Below, one piece after another: positions 1 through 11,082 of a stretch of DNA of 64,000 nucleotides. The position numbers were made by a program, and so were the translations under genes. How positions within the stretch are numbered: the first letter of the stretch is position 1; every line of letters starts with the position of its first letter. Source of the DNA: Brachypterus glaber (lineage: Eukaryota > Arthropoda > Insecta > Coleoptera > Kateretidae); contig OY294044.1 of the NCBI GenBank assembly GCA_958510825.1, positions 40,894,791 to 40,958,790 on the forward strand, read 5' to 3'. Under the pieces are notes generated by a model that was not told where the DNA came from, made no database searches, and saw only the letters and a program-made list of their open reading frames with translations.

Positions 1-285
1 CTTTTTAAATTCTGTTTTGATTAAATTGAAATAGGATTTTTACGTAAACGTTTGAATAGTAAATATATGACAAAACGCAGCAAAAGTTGTTAAGTTAATT
101 TCATTAGTATGCATACACAAAGTGTATTACATATCTGTAAAGTAATATTCAATATCAATATTTTAGTTTTTTATATCTAGCCAATTCTTTCTTATAATTA
201 GGTAGCAATTTTTTTGCCATATCGCCAGTAGCGCCATCTCGTAAGATTTTTGTGAGCTTTCAATATGGCCGTCGTTGAACACGTA
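1..285. other. AT-rich intergenic, nothing recognised
   Basis: I see no open frame with protein-like composition, no inverted repeat and no recognisable element end in this stretch. Confidence 0.5.
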
Positions 286-483
286 TATTTATTATTTATT
301 TATTATTTATTTATTATTTATTTATTATTTATTTATTATTTATTTATTATTTATTTATTATTTATTTATTATTTATTTATTATTTATTTATTATTTATTT
401 ATTATTTATTTATTATTTATTTATTATTTATTTATTATTTATTTATTATTTATTTATTATTTATTTATTATTTATTTATTTAT
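286..483. repeat. 11-bp AT minisatellite (ATTATTTATTT)n
   Basis: About 18 head-to-tail copies of ATTATTTATTT are visible with almost no variation. Because 11 is not a multiple of 3, the open frame across it simply cycles through Tyr, Leu, Phe and Ile and is not a gene. Such tracts are often left at element ends, but no tail signal identifies one here. Confidence 0.9.
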
Positions 484-537
484 GTAATTACAGTGTCATG
501 TATTATGTATTCCAGAAACTGTTTTAAACAGTTTTAA

Positions 538-1300
538 CCCATATACACGGTGATTTCAGTCTTTTGTGAGAAAAATAAAGGGGATGATTTCAAATCACCA
601 AGCATAAAAACCAACTAAGAAAAGTTCGGAAATAAGTCCTAAGGAAGCTAAGGCCCTTCACAGCATATTGAATGGGGAACAAAAAAAGCACCAATAAAAT
701 TTTAATCCTGGAGTGTGATTTATTATTTAAAACTAAGCAAACAAGTAATCTTTACCGAAATACCTAAATTTAATATTAAAGGAATAATAGCATTTTAAAA
801 GGTAACATTTTTTGGGTCACAAAATGTTAGGTACTTCCTCTTAATTGCATTTTTATGCATTTTTACTCAAAGAATTCATATTTTTTACAAATAATCAAAA
901 AAAAAACATAAAAAATTGGGGCAAAAATATGTTAAGCCTCACATGTTTTGTGCGTCTATGCACGCCTCTGGAAAGATTAAAAAATAATAATAATTTGCAT
1001 AATCTAACTACTCTTACTAACCCCTTCCGCTCCAGCTGTTTCTTAAGGAATAGCATACCAGATTTTTTTATGGAAAATCCCGTATACGAATATCCAACTG
1101 TGAATATTGTGTTAAATATAGCTATACCTAAAAATATCCATACGTGGATGCAATGTAACGAAGAGGTTAATACTAGTATACATGCAAAACCTTGTCACTT
1201 TACCTTAAAGGGTACGGGAGTTATTAATTAAAAATCTTACTTTTAGTACAAGGTCGTAACTCTCTTAGGGTTCGTAAGGTTATGTGCTGGTTTTACATGT
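538..1300 (+). repeat. Dispersed repeat 'family A', near-complete copy
   Basis: The left end reads ATATACACGGTGATTTCAGTC, preceded by TTAACCC. The same end and interior recur at 41353-41800 and, in the opposite orientation, at 53655-53918. The part at 1190-1290 (gcaaaacc, then the ttaaaggg and cgtaactct motifs) is matched by the reverse complement of 41430-41560. The right end is cut where Penelope sequence begins near 1305. The 128-codon open frame inside has no recognised domain. This copy serves as the uninterrupted reference for the split copy at 41-54 kb. Confidence 0.7.
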
Positions 1301-1304
1301 TTTC

Positions 1305-1552
1305 TGATATAAAGAACTTTCACTTTCGGGTTTAGACCGTGTTAATGGATTTTCACTTTCCGACGTTTCGTCTCTTACTACTAGAGACATCTTCAGGGAT
1401 TAATCTGAAACTAAGTTTCGAATCAACTTGTGTCACTATTTATGACGAGTTGTGGTTATTCACCCGTGACGAGGTTTTTCCTATCAAAGACTTCCATATT
1501 GCAGGTAAGTGGTAACCAGTGTCCCGATTGATATTGTTAGGATGCCTAATGT
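1305..1552 (-). mobile_element. Penelope-like element, 3'-end fragment
   Basis: This is a near-identical partial copy of 1859-2100. It covers the last codons of the GIY-YIG reading frame and the 3' untranslated tail, read on the minus strand. Its inner edge stops abruptly near 1552 where the match to the longer copy ends. It therefore looks like a 5'-truncated insertion or part of a tandem arrangement typical of Penelope elements. Confidence 0.8.
1360..1396 (-). ncRNA. Hammerhead-ribozyme-like motif (Penelope 3' region)
   Basis: Read on the minus strand, the order is CTGAAGA, then T, GTCTCT, loop AGTAGTA, AGAGAC, GAAAC, GTCGG. CTGAAGA fits the hammerhead core CUGANGA, the six-base arms pair perfectly as stem II, and GAAAC is the second core box. 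ACGT can pair with itself in a dimer as stem III. One unpaired T between the first core box and stem II departs from the canonical form, so activity is uncertain. Confidence 0.4.
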
Positions 1553-1858
1553 AAAATCATTCCCTTAATTTTACACCAAAAGACTGCAAACCGTTGCCTA
1601 AAAACTATTTTGACGTTTCCTAAACATTAAAATTCCATCTATGATTGGTAAATTCTTAAAAATGAAAACCTAAAATAAAACAAAGGTGATTTTACCTTAA
1701 GCTATAAACTAAAAGCTTCACTTCCATACAAAGAGGTAAAATTGTTTGGCCAGCATTTATATACAATAAATAAATAAATAAATAATTGACTTTATTATCA
1801 AACATAGACATACAAATATAAATAACAAATTTTAGATTTTAAGCTTTTACGGCCATTA
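1553..1858. other. Intergenic between Penelope fragments
   Basis: Apart from a short AATA run near 1766-1782, nothing is recognised. The two Penelope fragments on each side share the same orientation. Confidence 0.5.
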
Positions 1859-1913
1859 AGATATAAAGAACTTTCACTTTCGAGTTTAGACCGTGTTAAT
1901 GGATTTTCACTTT

Positions 1914-1950
1914 CCGACGTTTCGTCTCTTACTACTAGAGACATCTTCAG
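1914..1950 (-). ncRNA. Hammerhead-ribozyme-like motif (Penelope 3' region)
   Basis: This is the same structure as at 1360-1396: CTGAAGA, a perfect GTCTCT/AGAGAC stem around AGTAGTA, then GAAACGTCGG. It lies just downstream of the stop codon of the Penelope frame, where hammerhead motifs are known in other Penelope elements. The extra T before stem II is shared, so it is a family trait, not damage to one copy. Confidence 0.42.
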
Positions 1951-1993
1951 GGATTAATCTGAAACTAAGTTTCAAATCAACTTGTGTCACTAT

Positions 1994-3197
1994 TTATGAC
2001 GAGTTGTGGTTATTCACCCGTGACGAGGTTTTTCCTATCAAAGACTTCCATATTGCAGGTAAGTGGTAACCAGTATCCCGATTGATATTGTTAGGATGCT
2101 TGATGATTTCTATCGATTCCCGTATCTTCCTTGGCATTTTTCTGTTTTCTGTTAATATTTGTTTTGTTTCAGACAAATTGATTTTATGACCTGTTTCATG
2201 TACATGTTCGGCTACTGCCGATAAGAAAATTTGTTTCTTTCTTATATTGCGCTCATGCTCTTGAAGTCTTGTAGAAATTTTTCTCTTAGTTTCACCTATG
2301 TAAACCGTACCACAGGAGCAGGGTATTTTATATACGCCTTCTGAACTCAGGGGTATTTTGTCTTTTGTTGAAGTCAAACATTGACCTAATTTTTGGTTGG
2401 ACCGAAATATATTTGACTTCTTCAAAAGTTTACCTATTTTATCCGTGATACCGCTTACATAGGGAAGTATAACTTGTGTCTGTCTGTCATTGTCACTATT
2501 GTCCTGTTGTTTGGGTCTGGGATTTCTGTATTTGTATATGGTCTTATTAATGTCTTTTTTGGTATAACCGTTCATGGTCAAGGCTTTGGTTAGTTTAAGG
2601 AGTTCTGTGTCTAGGGAATTCTTGTCTGAAATCATGAAAGCCCTATGAACAAGTGAATTAACTACCGAGCGTTTTTGAGAAGGATGGTGATGTGAAAATG
2701 CGTTTAGGTATCTGTCAGTGTGGGTTTTCTTCCTGTATACCGAGTGTCCTATTGAGCCATTTTCCGTTTTGTAAACCAAAACGTCCAAAAAGGGAAGTGA
2801 TCCGTTGTTCTCAATTTCCATCGTAAACCGTATAGATTTATGTTGGGAATTGAGGTGATTTAGAAAACCTTGAAGGCTTTCCATGCCATGGGGCCAAATA
2901 GCATAGACATCGTCTACGTATCTGCGCCAAATTTTAGGTTTTAATGGAAATGACTCAATAGCTTTTTTTCGAAGTATTCCATGAAAGCATTGACCGCAGG
3001 GGGTGATAATGGGGATCCCATTGCGGCGCCTGACACTTGTTCATAGAACTCTCCCTGTATCAGAAAATATGTAGATGTCAGACAAGCTTCAAATAATTTA
3101 CATAACTTAGGGTCAAGATTTACAGTTGTAAGTAGATCTCGTATAATATTTATTGTATCGGGAACGGGAACGTTAGTAAATAGAGATTCTACGTCGA
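1994..3197 (-). pseudogene. Penelope-like RT / GIY-YIG endonuclease, truncated and frameshifted
   Basis: Penelope elements encode a reverse transcriptase fused to a GIY-YIG nuclease, used for target-primed insertion. Reading from 3197 on the minus strand I see RT motif A (DVESLFTNVPV), motif B (AMGSPLSP), and motif C (RRYVDDVYAIW) near 2900-2935. The ORF continues from 2884 through a basic linker to the nuclease, with PCSCGTVYIGETKRK and RLQEHERN as the GIY-YIG signature. A one-base loss in an A run (seven T on the plus strand, near 2963) breaks the frame between motifs B and C. The N-terminal third of the RT is missing. Compared with the plus-strand copy, a 3-residue gap follows LLKKSNI. Family assignment is firm; the copy is dead. 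Confidence 0.88.
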
Positions 3198-3225
3198 TTC
3201 TACGTCGAAACTAACCATTATGTCC

Positions 3226-3987
3226 GGGAGAGTATACAGGAAGAAAACCCACACTGACAGATACCTAAACGCATTTTCACATCACCATCCCTCTCAAAAA
3301 CGCTCGGTAGTTAATTCACTTGTTCATAGGGCTTTCATGATTTCAGACAAGAATTCCCTAGACACAGAACTCCTTAAACTAACCAAAGCCTTGACCATGA
3401 ACGGTTATACCAAAAAAGACATTAATAAGACCATATACAAATACAGAAATCCCAGACCCAAACAACAGGACAATAGTGACAATAACAGACAGATACAAGT
3501 TATACTTCCCTATGTAAGCGGTATCACGGATAAAATAGGTAAACTTTTGAAGAAGTCAAATATTAAGCCTATATTTCGGTCCAACCAAAAATTAGGTCAA
3601 TGTTTGACTTCAACAAAAGACAAAATACCCCTGAGTTCAGAAGGCGTATATAAAATACCCTGCTCCTGTGGTACGGTTTACATAGGTGAAACTAAGAGAA
3701 AAATTTCTACAAGACTTCAAGAGCATGAGCGCAATATAAGAAAGAAACAAATTTCCTTATCGGCAGTAGACGAACATGTACATGAAACAGGTCATAAAAT
3801 CAATTTGTCTGAAACAAAACAAATATTAACAGAAAACAGAAAAATGCCAAGGAAGATACGGGAATCGATAGAAATCATCAAGCATCCTAACAATATCAAT
3901 CGGGACACTGGTTACCACTTACCTGCAATATGGAAGTCTTTGATAGGAAAAACCTCGTCACGGGTGAATAACCACAACTCGTCATAA
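3226..3987 (+). pseudogene. Penelope-like GIY-YIG endonuclease domain, truncated
   Basis: This frame of about 250 codons is intact, but it lacks the whole reverse transcriptase and so cannot be an autonomous gene. The nuclease part has GVYKIPCSCGTVYIGETKRK followed by ISTRLQEHERNIRKK, then the conserved DEHVHETGHKINL and a C-terminal region ending in NNHNSS. The CxC before GTVYIGE is typical of the Penelope nuclease. The start codon offered by the sequence (3220) lies in junction sequence and is not likely to be a true start. Confidence 0.8.
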
Positions 3988-4030
3988 ATAGTGACACAAG
4001 TTGATTCGAAACTTAGTTTCAGATTAATCC

Positions 4031-4067
4031 CTGAAGATGTATCTAGTAGTAAGAGACGAAACGTCGG
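4031..4067 (+). ncRNA. Hammerhead-ribozyme-like motif, variant stem
   Basis: The order is CTGAAGA, T, GTATCT, AGTAGTA, AGAGAC, GAAACGTCGG. One stem II pair is mismatched (GTATCT instead of GTCTCT in the two minus-strand copies), so this copy is probably weaker. It sits directly 3' of the second Penelope reading frame. Confidence 0.35.
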
Positions 4068-4082
4068 AAAGTGAAAATCCAT

Positions 4083-5469
4083 TATAACTTTGTGAAAGAA
4101 CACCGATCACCTATTAGCCATGTTGAGCCAACCAAGGTTTTTTATATATTGACTAGTGTGCTCACGTCTAGGAATTCCACAAATAAATATAGTGCACGAA
4201 TTTTGTATACGTTGTATAGATTTAGCATCTTGCAGGAATTAAAAATTATTGGAATGTAAATTTTCATTTTATTATATCTATACCCTTTTTGCTGCCTGCG
4301 TTTGGCAACTTCTTAAAGTTATTGCCTGCAAAGGCGAGTAGGGGTGTAATGGCGACACGTTTTTCCTTTATATTTAAATTAGAATCACTAGGAATTTCGA
4401 CAAAATATATACTTATTCGTGCCGTAGAACTATATTGAGAGGATAAGGAATTAAGCCTCTTTTTTTCTTTATACGTGACTTTTTTCCTTTTTTTATTTTG
4501 AATAAATACTGATTTATTGAAGTTATTACATTAAATTTTATTCTTACTGCCAACTTCAATGCAGTATCAGTATCAGTAAATAATAAAGCATAAATAATGT
4601 GGCCTAAATAAAATGGCCTCAATAATATGGCCTAAATAATATCACTTTTAGGTAGCTAGCTAGCTAAAATAGTGCTAACATTTAAAAATCAGCTTTTTGT
4701 ACACTTTGATAGGGTGTACTATACTGCAGGTCTATAAAAGACCCACGCATCTCCATCCATCCATGACGCATAGCAATGTTTTCACGTCAACTCAGTGTAA
4801 TATGTTGAAAACGCTGGTATGCTACAATTGTAGGTGTGGGGGTCTTTAACAGTATACCAGTACCACTATGCAAGATGTTAATAGGATTTGGGGAATACTG
4901 GATTACTGGGTGGCAATTACTGGGAAGAAAAAAGCAGTGGTAACGTCATTAAACTTTGCTCCGTTGGTAAGAACCGATAATGAAAGTTTATTATTGAATC
5001 AGTGTTCCTTATATTTTATCCTGAAAAGCTTAATGTATAACCACATATTATTATTCTATGCCGCGTTTTTCAATTTAAGTAGTATTTTTTTACATGTCGC
5101 TTTAACTTAGAAAACTTCAGTTACAGACTTTTTTTGTACTTGTCAAACTAACTTTGTAAATTTAAAAATGTTTTGAATACAGAATTTGTTGTTTGCTTTT
5201 AAGAAAAAAGTAGTAAACAATATTATTTATGGATATTTACTATAATAAAAAAAAATATTTCTTTGTTGAAATCATTATACGTATTGGCATGCAGTTTACC
5301 GGGAGAATGACCATATCTCCGAAACTAATAATGCATTTTTAAACACATATGAACTTTTTTACCCAAAATTTGTTCTAAATGGTTTGTTTAAACCGTTTTA
5401 TAACCAGAAAAATTCTAAGGATAAATTTAATTTTTTTTAAAATTTTTACAGTTTTATAAAAATAAATCA
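4083..5469. other. AT-rich intergenic with small inverted repeat
   Basis: No gene is seen. Near 4590-4640 three loose copies of a TGGCCTAAATAAT unit occur. At about 4707-4862, arms containing AGACCCACGC and GTGTGGGGGTCTTT are arranged as an inverted repeat, which may be a small MITE. Confidence 0.4.
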
Positions 5470-6434
5470 ATACCGTGAGGTCCAAAAGTTACTCCGCCTC
5501 TTAGCTTTTTACCGAGTTGAGATATCGACTTAAATCTTGGTACTCATAAATAAGAAAACTAAAACTATATTTTTGCCTATAGGTAGGTATTTGATATTTT
5601 CAGCTCGTTAAATGTGGACAGGGGGGTATGGGGGACAGTTTTTTTTAAATAGAAAGGATGGTCATGTCGATACCCCCAAGCAACAAAGCCGTAACTCATA
5701 TATTGTCATTTTTCACGACAGCTAAATTTCTAAAATATATTTTTTTCTTATTTAAGGGTGAGGAAATGATTGAAGTGGAAAAGAAAGCCATGTGATACAT
5801 CATTTAAAAGCTTATAACATTCTCTATTTAACCCTATAAGTATTTATTGTTTATTTATTGTTTGTTTCTGATAATATTCAAAATTAGAATTTCTTACTTT
5901 AGTGTTTTTAGGTAAACTTTTGGTTAAAATGGCCTGTGGAGAAATGTGAGTAGTACCACCATGTGTGTCTTTTTTCAAGGCGTTTACCTATGAGTATAAC
6001 TCAAAATAGGTCTAACTTGAGTTACATCCTTGTTGCATGGGAGTGTCGATGTGATACTATCTTAAATTTTGTATAATTCTCTATTAAACCATATTTTTTT
6101 ATTTTGATTTTAAGGTTTTGATATTATTTTTTTTTTTTGCTAGAAAGGCGATTTTTTATTTATTTTTTTTTTGTAAATTTTTGTTTATATCAATTAACAA
6201 TGATGTAAAAGTATAATTTACGCTTTTACAACTTGAAATAATTAATTTTCAAAAATTTATTTATTATGTATTTTGGCGATAATCAATCCTATTTTAAACC
6301 CAAAAAAATTGTCTAAAAAAAACTAAAAAATATATGATCAAATAGAGAATTTTATAAGCTTTAAAATAATGTATATCTTAACTTGTTAAAAAGTTAAAAG
6401 GATGGGAGGGGGGGCTTTTTGGACCACACAGTAT
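5470..6434. repeat. Fold-back repeat 'family B'
   Basis: The left end (taccgtgaggtccaaaag, then a basic A/T arm) and the right end (ctttttggaccacacagta) are inverted copies. The arms share the segment aaagcttataa...attctctattt. Relatives appear at 9057-9215, 11083-11767 and 21420-21540. It has no coding capacity, so it is a MITE-like fold-back element. Confidence 0.6.
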
Positions 6435-6774
6435 ATCTATAAACTAAGCATTTATAGACACATTTTTATATAAACTTTTTTAATCAGAATGATTCATTTT
6501 TAATTTATTTAAATTTTGACATTAACTTTTTTTAAATGCTTGAAAACTTAAAAATATCATCAGAAACTGTTACATTAAATGTAAAATTTTTACTTATTAG
6601 TAATATGATATTTTTAGTTTAAGTTATTAGTGATTTTTTTGTAATACTGACTTATGAAATATTCTAAGAAAAAAAACTATATAATCATGTATACCGGGTG
6701 TTACAAGACCAAGGTACACCACCCTTTTTTTCTTTATTTTTTAACTTTAGAGATTTAAAATTTGGAGGGTCCCT

Positions 6775-7592
6775 ATTTTCATAAAATATCAACTCTAAAC
6801 ATAAAAAGTACATTTATGTCACTTCCGGTTTAACCGGAAATTACACCAACCTTCGATTTTTAAATGGGACACCCTATATTTTTTTACATATTTCAATTCC
6901 ACACTTTATTCTGAGTACAATGATACCAAAAAAGTTACATTTTAAGTGTCAATTTTTTATTTATTTAATTTTTAGTTTTTATCATTATTACTTAAAATTA
7001 CTCGAAATGATCTAAGTAACCCTAGAAAAATAAATGTACGCTAAAAACTTTTTTTTACTTAAATTTGACATATAAAAATTCTGCCTTAGGTGGTTCTCAA
7101 AGCCAAATTTGTAACTAAAATCACAAAAATATAATTTTTAACGTTTATTCATTTATAACAACGTATTTGTCATAAATAAAAATAAAATATATTGTTAGAT
7201 TCCTTAATGATGGTACTTTTAAATGGAACTGGTGCCATTAAAAAAAATAGCTTTTGAGCAAAAACCATTTTCGTTTGGACTTTTTAAAATGGTGCAACTA
7301 AGTTATAAATGGAATTTTCAGCGTAAATATATTTTTTTAGGGTTCTTTAGATAATTTCGAGTAATTTTAAGTCATAGCCTACCTATGATAAAAACAAAAA
7401 AATAAATAAAAACAACATTAAAATTTAAAAAGTCACTTTTTTGGTATAATTGTACTCAGAATGAAGCGTAGAATTGAATAGGTAAAAATATAGGGTGTCC
7501 CATTTAAAAATCGAAAGTTAGTGTTATTTCCGGTTAAACCGGAAGTAACATAAATGTACTTTTTATGTATGAAGATGACATTTTATGGCAAT
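6775..7592. repeat. Fold-back repeat with CCGGTTTAACCGG motif
   Basis: The left arm (6775-7140) contains ttccggtttaaccggaa and tttttaaatgggacaccct. The right arm (7240-7592) contains the inverse, including agggtgtcccatttaaaaa and ttccggttaaaccggaagt. Centre is near 7190. No protein is encoded. Confidence 0.6.
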
Positions 7593-7608
7593 AATTTTTT
7601 TTATTTCC

Positions 7609-7644
7609 CTGAAGAAGAGTACACAATAAGACTCGAAACGTTGG
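7609..7644 (+). ncRNA. Orphan hammerhead-like motif
   Basis: CTGAAGA, A, GAGT, loop, ACTC, GAAAC, GTTGG is seen, with a four-base stem II. Flanking TTTCC and GGAAG can pair as stem I. No Penelope reading frame adjoins it, so it could be a solo 3' end of a related element. Confidence 0.28.
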
Positions 7645-8164
7645 AAGAAATATAATTTTTGAATTTTAATTTATTATTTATTGTTCTTCAAAGAGGATTA
7701 TACATATAATTTAGTTTATTAAGAACGAGAAAACACAGAAAAGCTAATGAAAATTACAAGTATAACAACATGTCATTAAGCACTCGTTTTCCCGGAAAAA
7801 TCAGAGTGATATAGAAATAACAACAAACAAATCAAAAGTAAGAACCCTGGAACCGTACTGTTTTCAATTATTTTAATTATTTTCATGAAAATTATTTTTA
7901 TTAATAAAATTATTTTGGTCACTTCATCTGAACTTACTCTGTTTTTTGGTTCTTAGTCTGTTTTTGCCGCGGCTTGTTTTTTATTTCAGAAAACAAGCTT
8001 AAGCCAGATAAAGTTATACTAGAAGAATCTTTCTATTTTTTGGTCATAAAATGCTTCCCAAACCCAATGTAATTAAAAATAAAGATTGAGTTCTTAAGTA
8101 AAGAAATAGCTTGTCAGGAGCACACCATGAAATATTCTTTGCATAGATTAATGTCCCTTTTCAT
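7645..8164. other. Intergenic, nothing recognised
   Basis: The stretch is AT-rich with no supported gene or element end. Confidence 0.4.
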
Positions 8165-8790
8165 GCCTTTACACAAATTCTGAAAGCACAATGGACTACA
8201 CCAAAAATACTGCTTTAAAAATCAATACCAAAAAAATAGCACATGGGTGGCATGCATGCGACTTTTTCGTATTTATGTTAAAAAATATTTTTTTGGGATT
8301 TGCAACCGGTTGGTGGCTTTTGTGGATGCTTGTTTTCTTTCTACTTCTACTAAAGATTCAATTATTTCGTTTTAAAGTTTTCACAAGAATAATTTTTGGC
8401 CAAAGTGTATAAAAAATAGTGAAAATGTAATGGAATATACCTATTTTTTTTTTTTTCGTTGAGATATCACCTTTCTATAATAACAACAAATATAAATACT
8501 GAAAGCAAAATGGACATACTGTTTTAAAATTCAAACCAAAAAAATAGCACATGGGTGGCATGCATGCGACTTTTTCGTATTTATCTTAAAAAATATTTTT
8601 TTGGGATTTGCAACCGGTTGGTGGCTTTTATGGTTGCTTGTTTTTTTTTTCTACTTAAGATTCAATTATTTCGTTTTAAAGTTTTCACAAGAATAACTTT
8701 GGGCCAAAATGTATAAAAAATAGTGAAAATGTAATGGAAACATACCTATTTTTTTTATATCACCTTTCTCTAATAACAACAAATATATAG
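8165..8790. repeat. Direct tandem duplication, about 310-bp unit
   Basis: Unit one (about 8180-8495) and unit two (about 8500-8790) share long exact stretches, for example gtggcatgcatgcgactttt and ttgcaaccggttggtggctt. They differ by small indels, mostly in T runs. The open frame in unit one (8191-8412) is broken in unit two, so it is not under visible selection. Confidence 0.8.
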
Positions 8791-8921
8791 TGTTTTTCCA
8801 TTTACCATGACAATACTTAATATTTTAATAACTGCAAGATATATCAAAAAAAGTTTAAACAAAAGTTAAAGTTAAGTTATATATGGTGATCCCATTAATC
8901 TCTTATATGTAAGAGCTTAAT

Positions 8922-8923
<2 letters not shown>

Positions 8924-8952
<29 letters not shown>

Positions 8953-9030
8953 CTTTTTGTATATTAGAATGTCCTGTAAGGTCTTGTACTGTTGGGCAAT
9001 AAAGACATATTATTATTATTATTAATAAAA
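8924..9030 (+). mobile_element. LINE 3' end (tail only)
   Basis: A T-run is followed by ttgtactgttgggcaataaa, then gacatattattattattatt. A CAATAAA-type signal running straight into an ATT-repeat tail is typical of insect non-LTR retrotransposon 3' ends. No reading frame remains upstream. Confidence 0.55.
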
Positions 9031-9056
9031 GTACCAAAATGGTGTATATGTAATAT

Positions 9057-9215
9057 ATTTAGGGTGCACAATGAAGGTATGGCGACAAGGGAGAACATTT
9101 TTTTAATAGAAAAAGCAGCCGTGTAATATGTTATTTAAAAGCTCTCTATTTGACCATATATTTTTAGTTTTTTTTTTCAATTTTTGTTGAGCGAGTTAAA
9201 AAAGGGTTAAAAATG
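9057..9215. repeat. Family B repeat fragment
   Basis: The segment agggtgcacaatgaaggtat, then gcgacaagggag, then aaaagctctctatttgacc matches the arms of the fold-back repeats at 5470 and 11083. Only one arm is present. Confidence 0.5.
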
Positions 9216-10017
9216 GAAATTTTGTAAAAATCGTATATAAAAATAATACATTTTTTGTTATTAAAATATTAAGAATTGTATTTATTTAACTAAAGTCAAA
9301 TTTGTTGTTGTATTTTATCTTCTATACCTATTATAGTATTATAATAATTTAACAATTACTAAATTCTGTATTCATTGTTTCTTATTATTACTTTTTTATT
9401 TTATGACGCTGAGACAAAAAAGATTATATTAATTTTTTTGTTTAAATATTTTTTTGTAATTTTAAATATAAATACAAATAAAACTAATTATTAATACACA
9501 AAACAATTAAACAACCAGATATTATTTGTTTTATTTTTCCCAAAAAATTGTGTTTACAAAATATTTAGGGATAGGGATCTTCTATTTTTTCATTTTAAAC
9601 GTATATACAAATAAAATTTGCATTTTTAAAAACTAAATTTACTAACAGTCAATGTCACACAAAAATGTTTTCCAGATTATTCCTCAAAAAAAAAAAATAC
9701 TAGAAATGTTCAAATACCAAATATTTTGTTTTATTTTTGCCGAAAATTTTATAGAAATATAATAAGATTCTCCATATAGTCAGGTACCTTCTTTTGTTTT
9801 ATTATTGCAAAGAATTTTATAATTTTACAGGACTTTGGTGACATTCGCTTAATATTCAGTTATATATATTTTTTAAGAATATTTTGTTTATGTTTTGAAA
9901 TGTAAATACAAATAAAACTTACATTTTTAAAAACTAAATTTACTAATAGTCAATCACTCGAAAAGTAATTTTCCAAATTTTTCTGAGAATATTTTTCCAA
10001 TTTTCCACGCGAAATTT
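9216..10017. other. AT-rich intergenic
   Basis: No gene seen. Two segments, at about 9600-9660 and 9895-9960, share aaaaactaaatttactaaca/tagtcaatg-like sequence and look like a diverged local repeat. Confidence 0.4.
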
Positions 10018-10175
10018 TCACGGTCGACGTAAATAATATTGTTTACGAATGTAGACGCGTCACCGGGTTCCCGGAGTTACCGCACGTCACCGGAGTTGGG
10101 ATCAAAGTGCGCTCCGGTCTTTAACTAGACTGCGCGGCGTCGGCGATATCTTGAAAAGCGGGCGTGGACTGAAAA
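10018..10175. other. CpG-dense island in AT-rich DNA
   Basis: About 150 bp with many CG steps (for example gcgtcaccgggttcccggag and gcgcggcgtcggcgatatc) stand out sharply from the AT-rich surroundings. No reading frame, tRNA box or known element end is recognised. It may be the end of a transposon or a promoter; its immediate neighbour is the TTACCTCGAAA element. Confidence 0.45.
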
Positions 10176-10229
10176 CAAAATCGTAACGGCATATCGAAAA
10201 TTGCCCACTGGATTTTAACTAGCCACGAA

Positions 10230-10925
10230 GACTTTGAGGTTCGATCTTTACCTCAGGAAAATTTACCTTGCAATTAGTTCTAAAAAAACTACCTCGAAAA
10301 TACATTACCTTGTAAGGACGTAACCCCTCAAGATTTTACCTCACACAGACAATTCATCGCATGGATATTACCTTAAAAGGACATTAGCCCGAAAGATTTT
10401 ACCTCGAATGAGTTTTACTTTTTCATCCGTTTCTTTCAGATTATTGTATATTGTTGGTTTTTGTTAATATTTTATCATTTATTGGTTTGATTTTTTGAAC
10501 AAAATTAATACGGGCAATTATTTAATTGCAGTTTTAGTACATGTTTCAAAATAAATCAGTTAACATATATTCAAAGTTCGCGAAAGAAAAAATTTGCGGT
10601 TTATAAAAACTTTGTGTATTATAAAGATTATGTTGTAAATGTTTTGAAAATGTTAACATATAATGAGTTTGCTTTTAAAGGAAAAAATAATTCCGTGGAT
10701 AAAGGTGTGGTTTTGGATTGATGGTCAGTTTTTTTATTATTAAAAAAAATATATGTCTTTTAGAGATTATTTTTTATGCGAGGTAATGTCCGTGTGAGAC
10801 ATTTTCTTGCGCAGTAGCGTCCTTTTTAGGTAATTTCCGTGCAAGGTAATTTTATATGTGATATAACGGTGTTCTGGGTAATTTTTTTCGAGGTAAAAAT
10901 TTTTGATATAGATACGATGATTTTT
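10230..10925. mobile_element. TTACCTCGAAA subterminal-repeat element, copy 1
   Basis: The left part has several spaced copies of TTACCTCGAAA-like units (10238-10425). The right part has the inverse, CGAGGTAA (10790-10915). The interior (ttattgtatattgt, then tttatcatttattggttt, then ataaaaactttgtgtattat) is shared with the second copy that begins at 63630. Repeated motifs near both ends in opposite orientation suggest a non-autonomous DNA transposon with transposase-binding arrays. No protein is seen. Confidence 0.6.
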
Positions 10926-11082
10926 ATCGCCAAAATTACCCTAGATCAAAAACATTTTTTTTTTCTTTTCGACTAACATAAGCGCCTAAATACACGCATT
11001 TTGCATTAAAAACTGGTCCGGGTACTATAGTTTTACAACATGTAAATTACATCCATAGATATGTTCGGAATATGCATACAGA

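Larger units (their letters stand above)
1859..3197 (-). mobile_element. Penelope-like retroelement, 5'-truncated
   Basis: This minus-strand copy begins within the reverse transcriptase at motif A and runs to the 3' tail at 1859. It is joined head to head near 3197-3225 with a plus-strand copy; short repeated bases (TTCTACGTCG) lie at the join. Both copies therefore have their 3' ends pointing outward. Confidence 0.85.
3226..4082 (+). mobile_element. Penelope-like retroelement, second copy, 5'-truncated
   Basis: This plus-strand copy starts inside the region just after the RT and is near-identical to the reverse complement of 1994-2740. Homology ends close to 4082, after the hammerhead-like motif; its last bases differ from the minus-strand copies, so the two 3' ends are not the same length. 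Confidence 0.83.

Noticed and set aside
265..537. Open frame rich in Tyr, Leu, Phe and Ile resembling membrane segments
   Set aside because: It is the translation of the 11-bp AT minisatellite.
845..1231. 128-codon frame with a similar frame at 41458-41757
   Set aside because: Both lie in the same place in family A copies; the similarity follows from the shared DNA, and no domain is recognised.
8191..8412. 73-codon frame with a hydrophobic stretch
   Set aside because: The tandem duplicate at 8500-8790 has frame-breaking indels at the same place.
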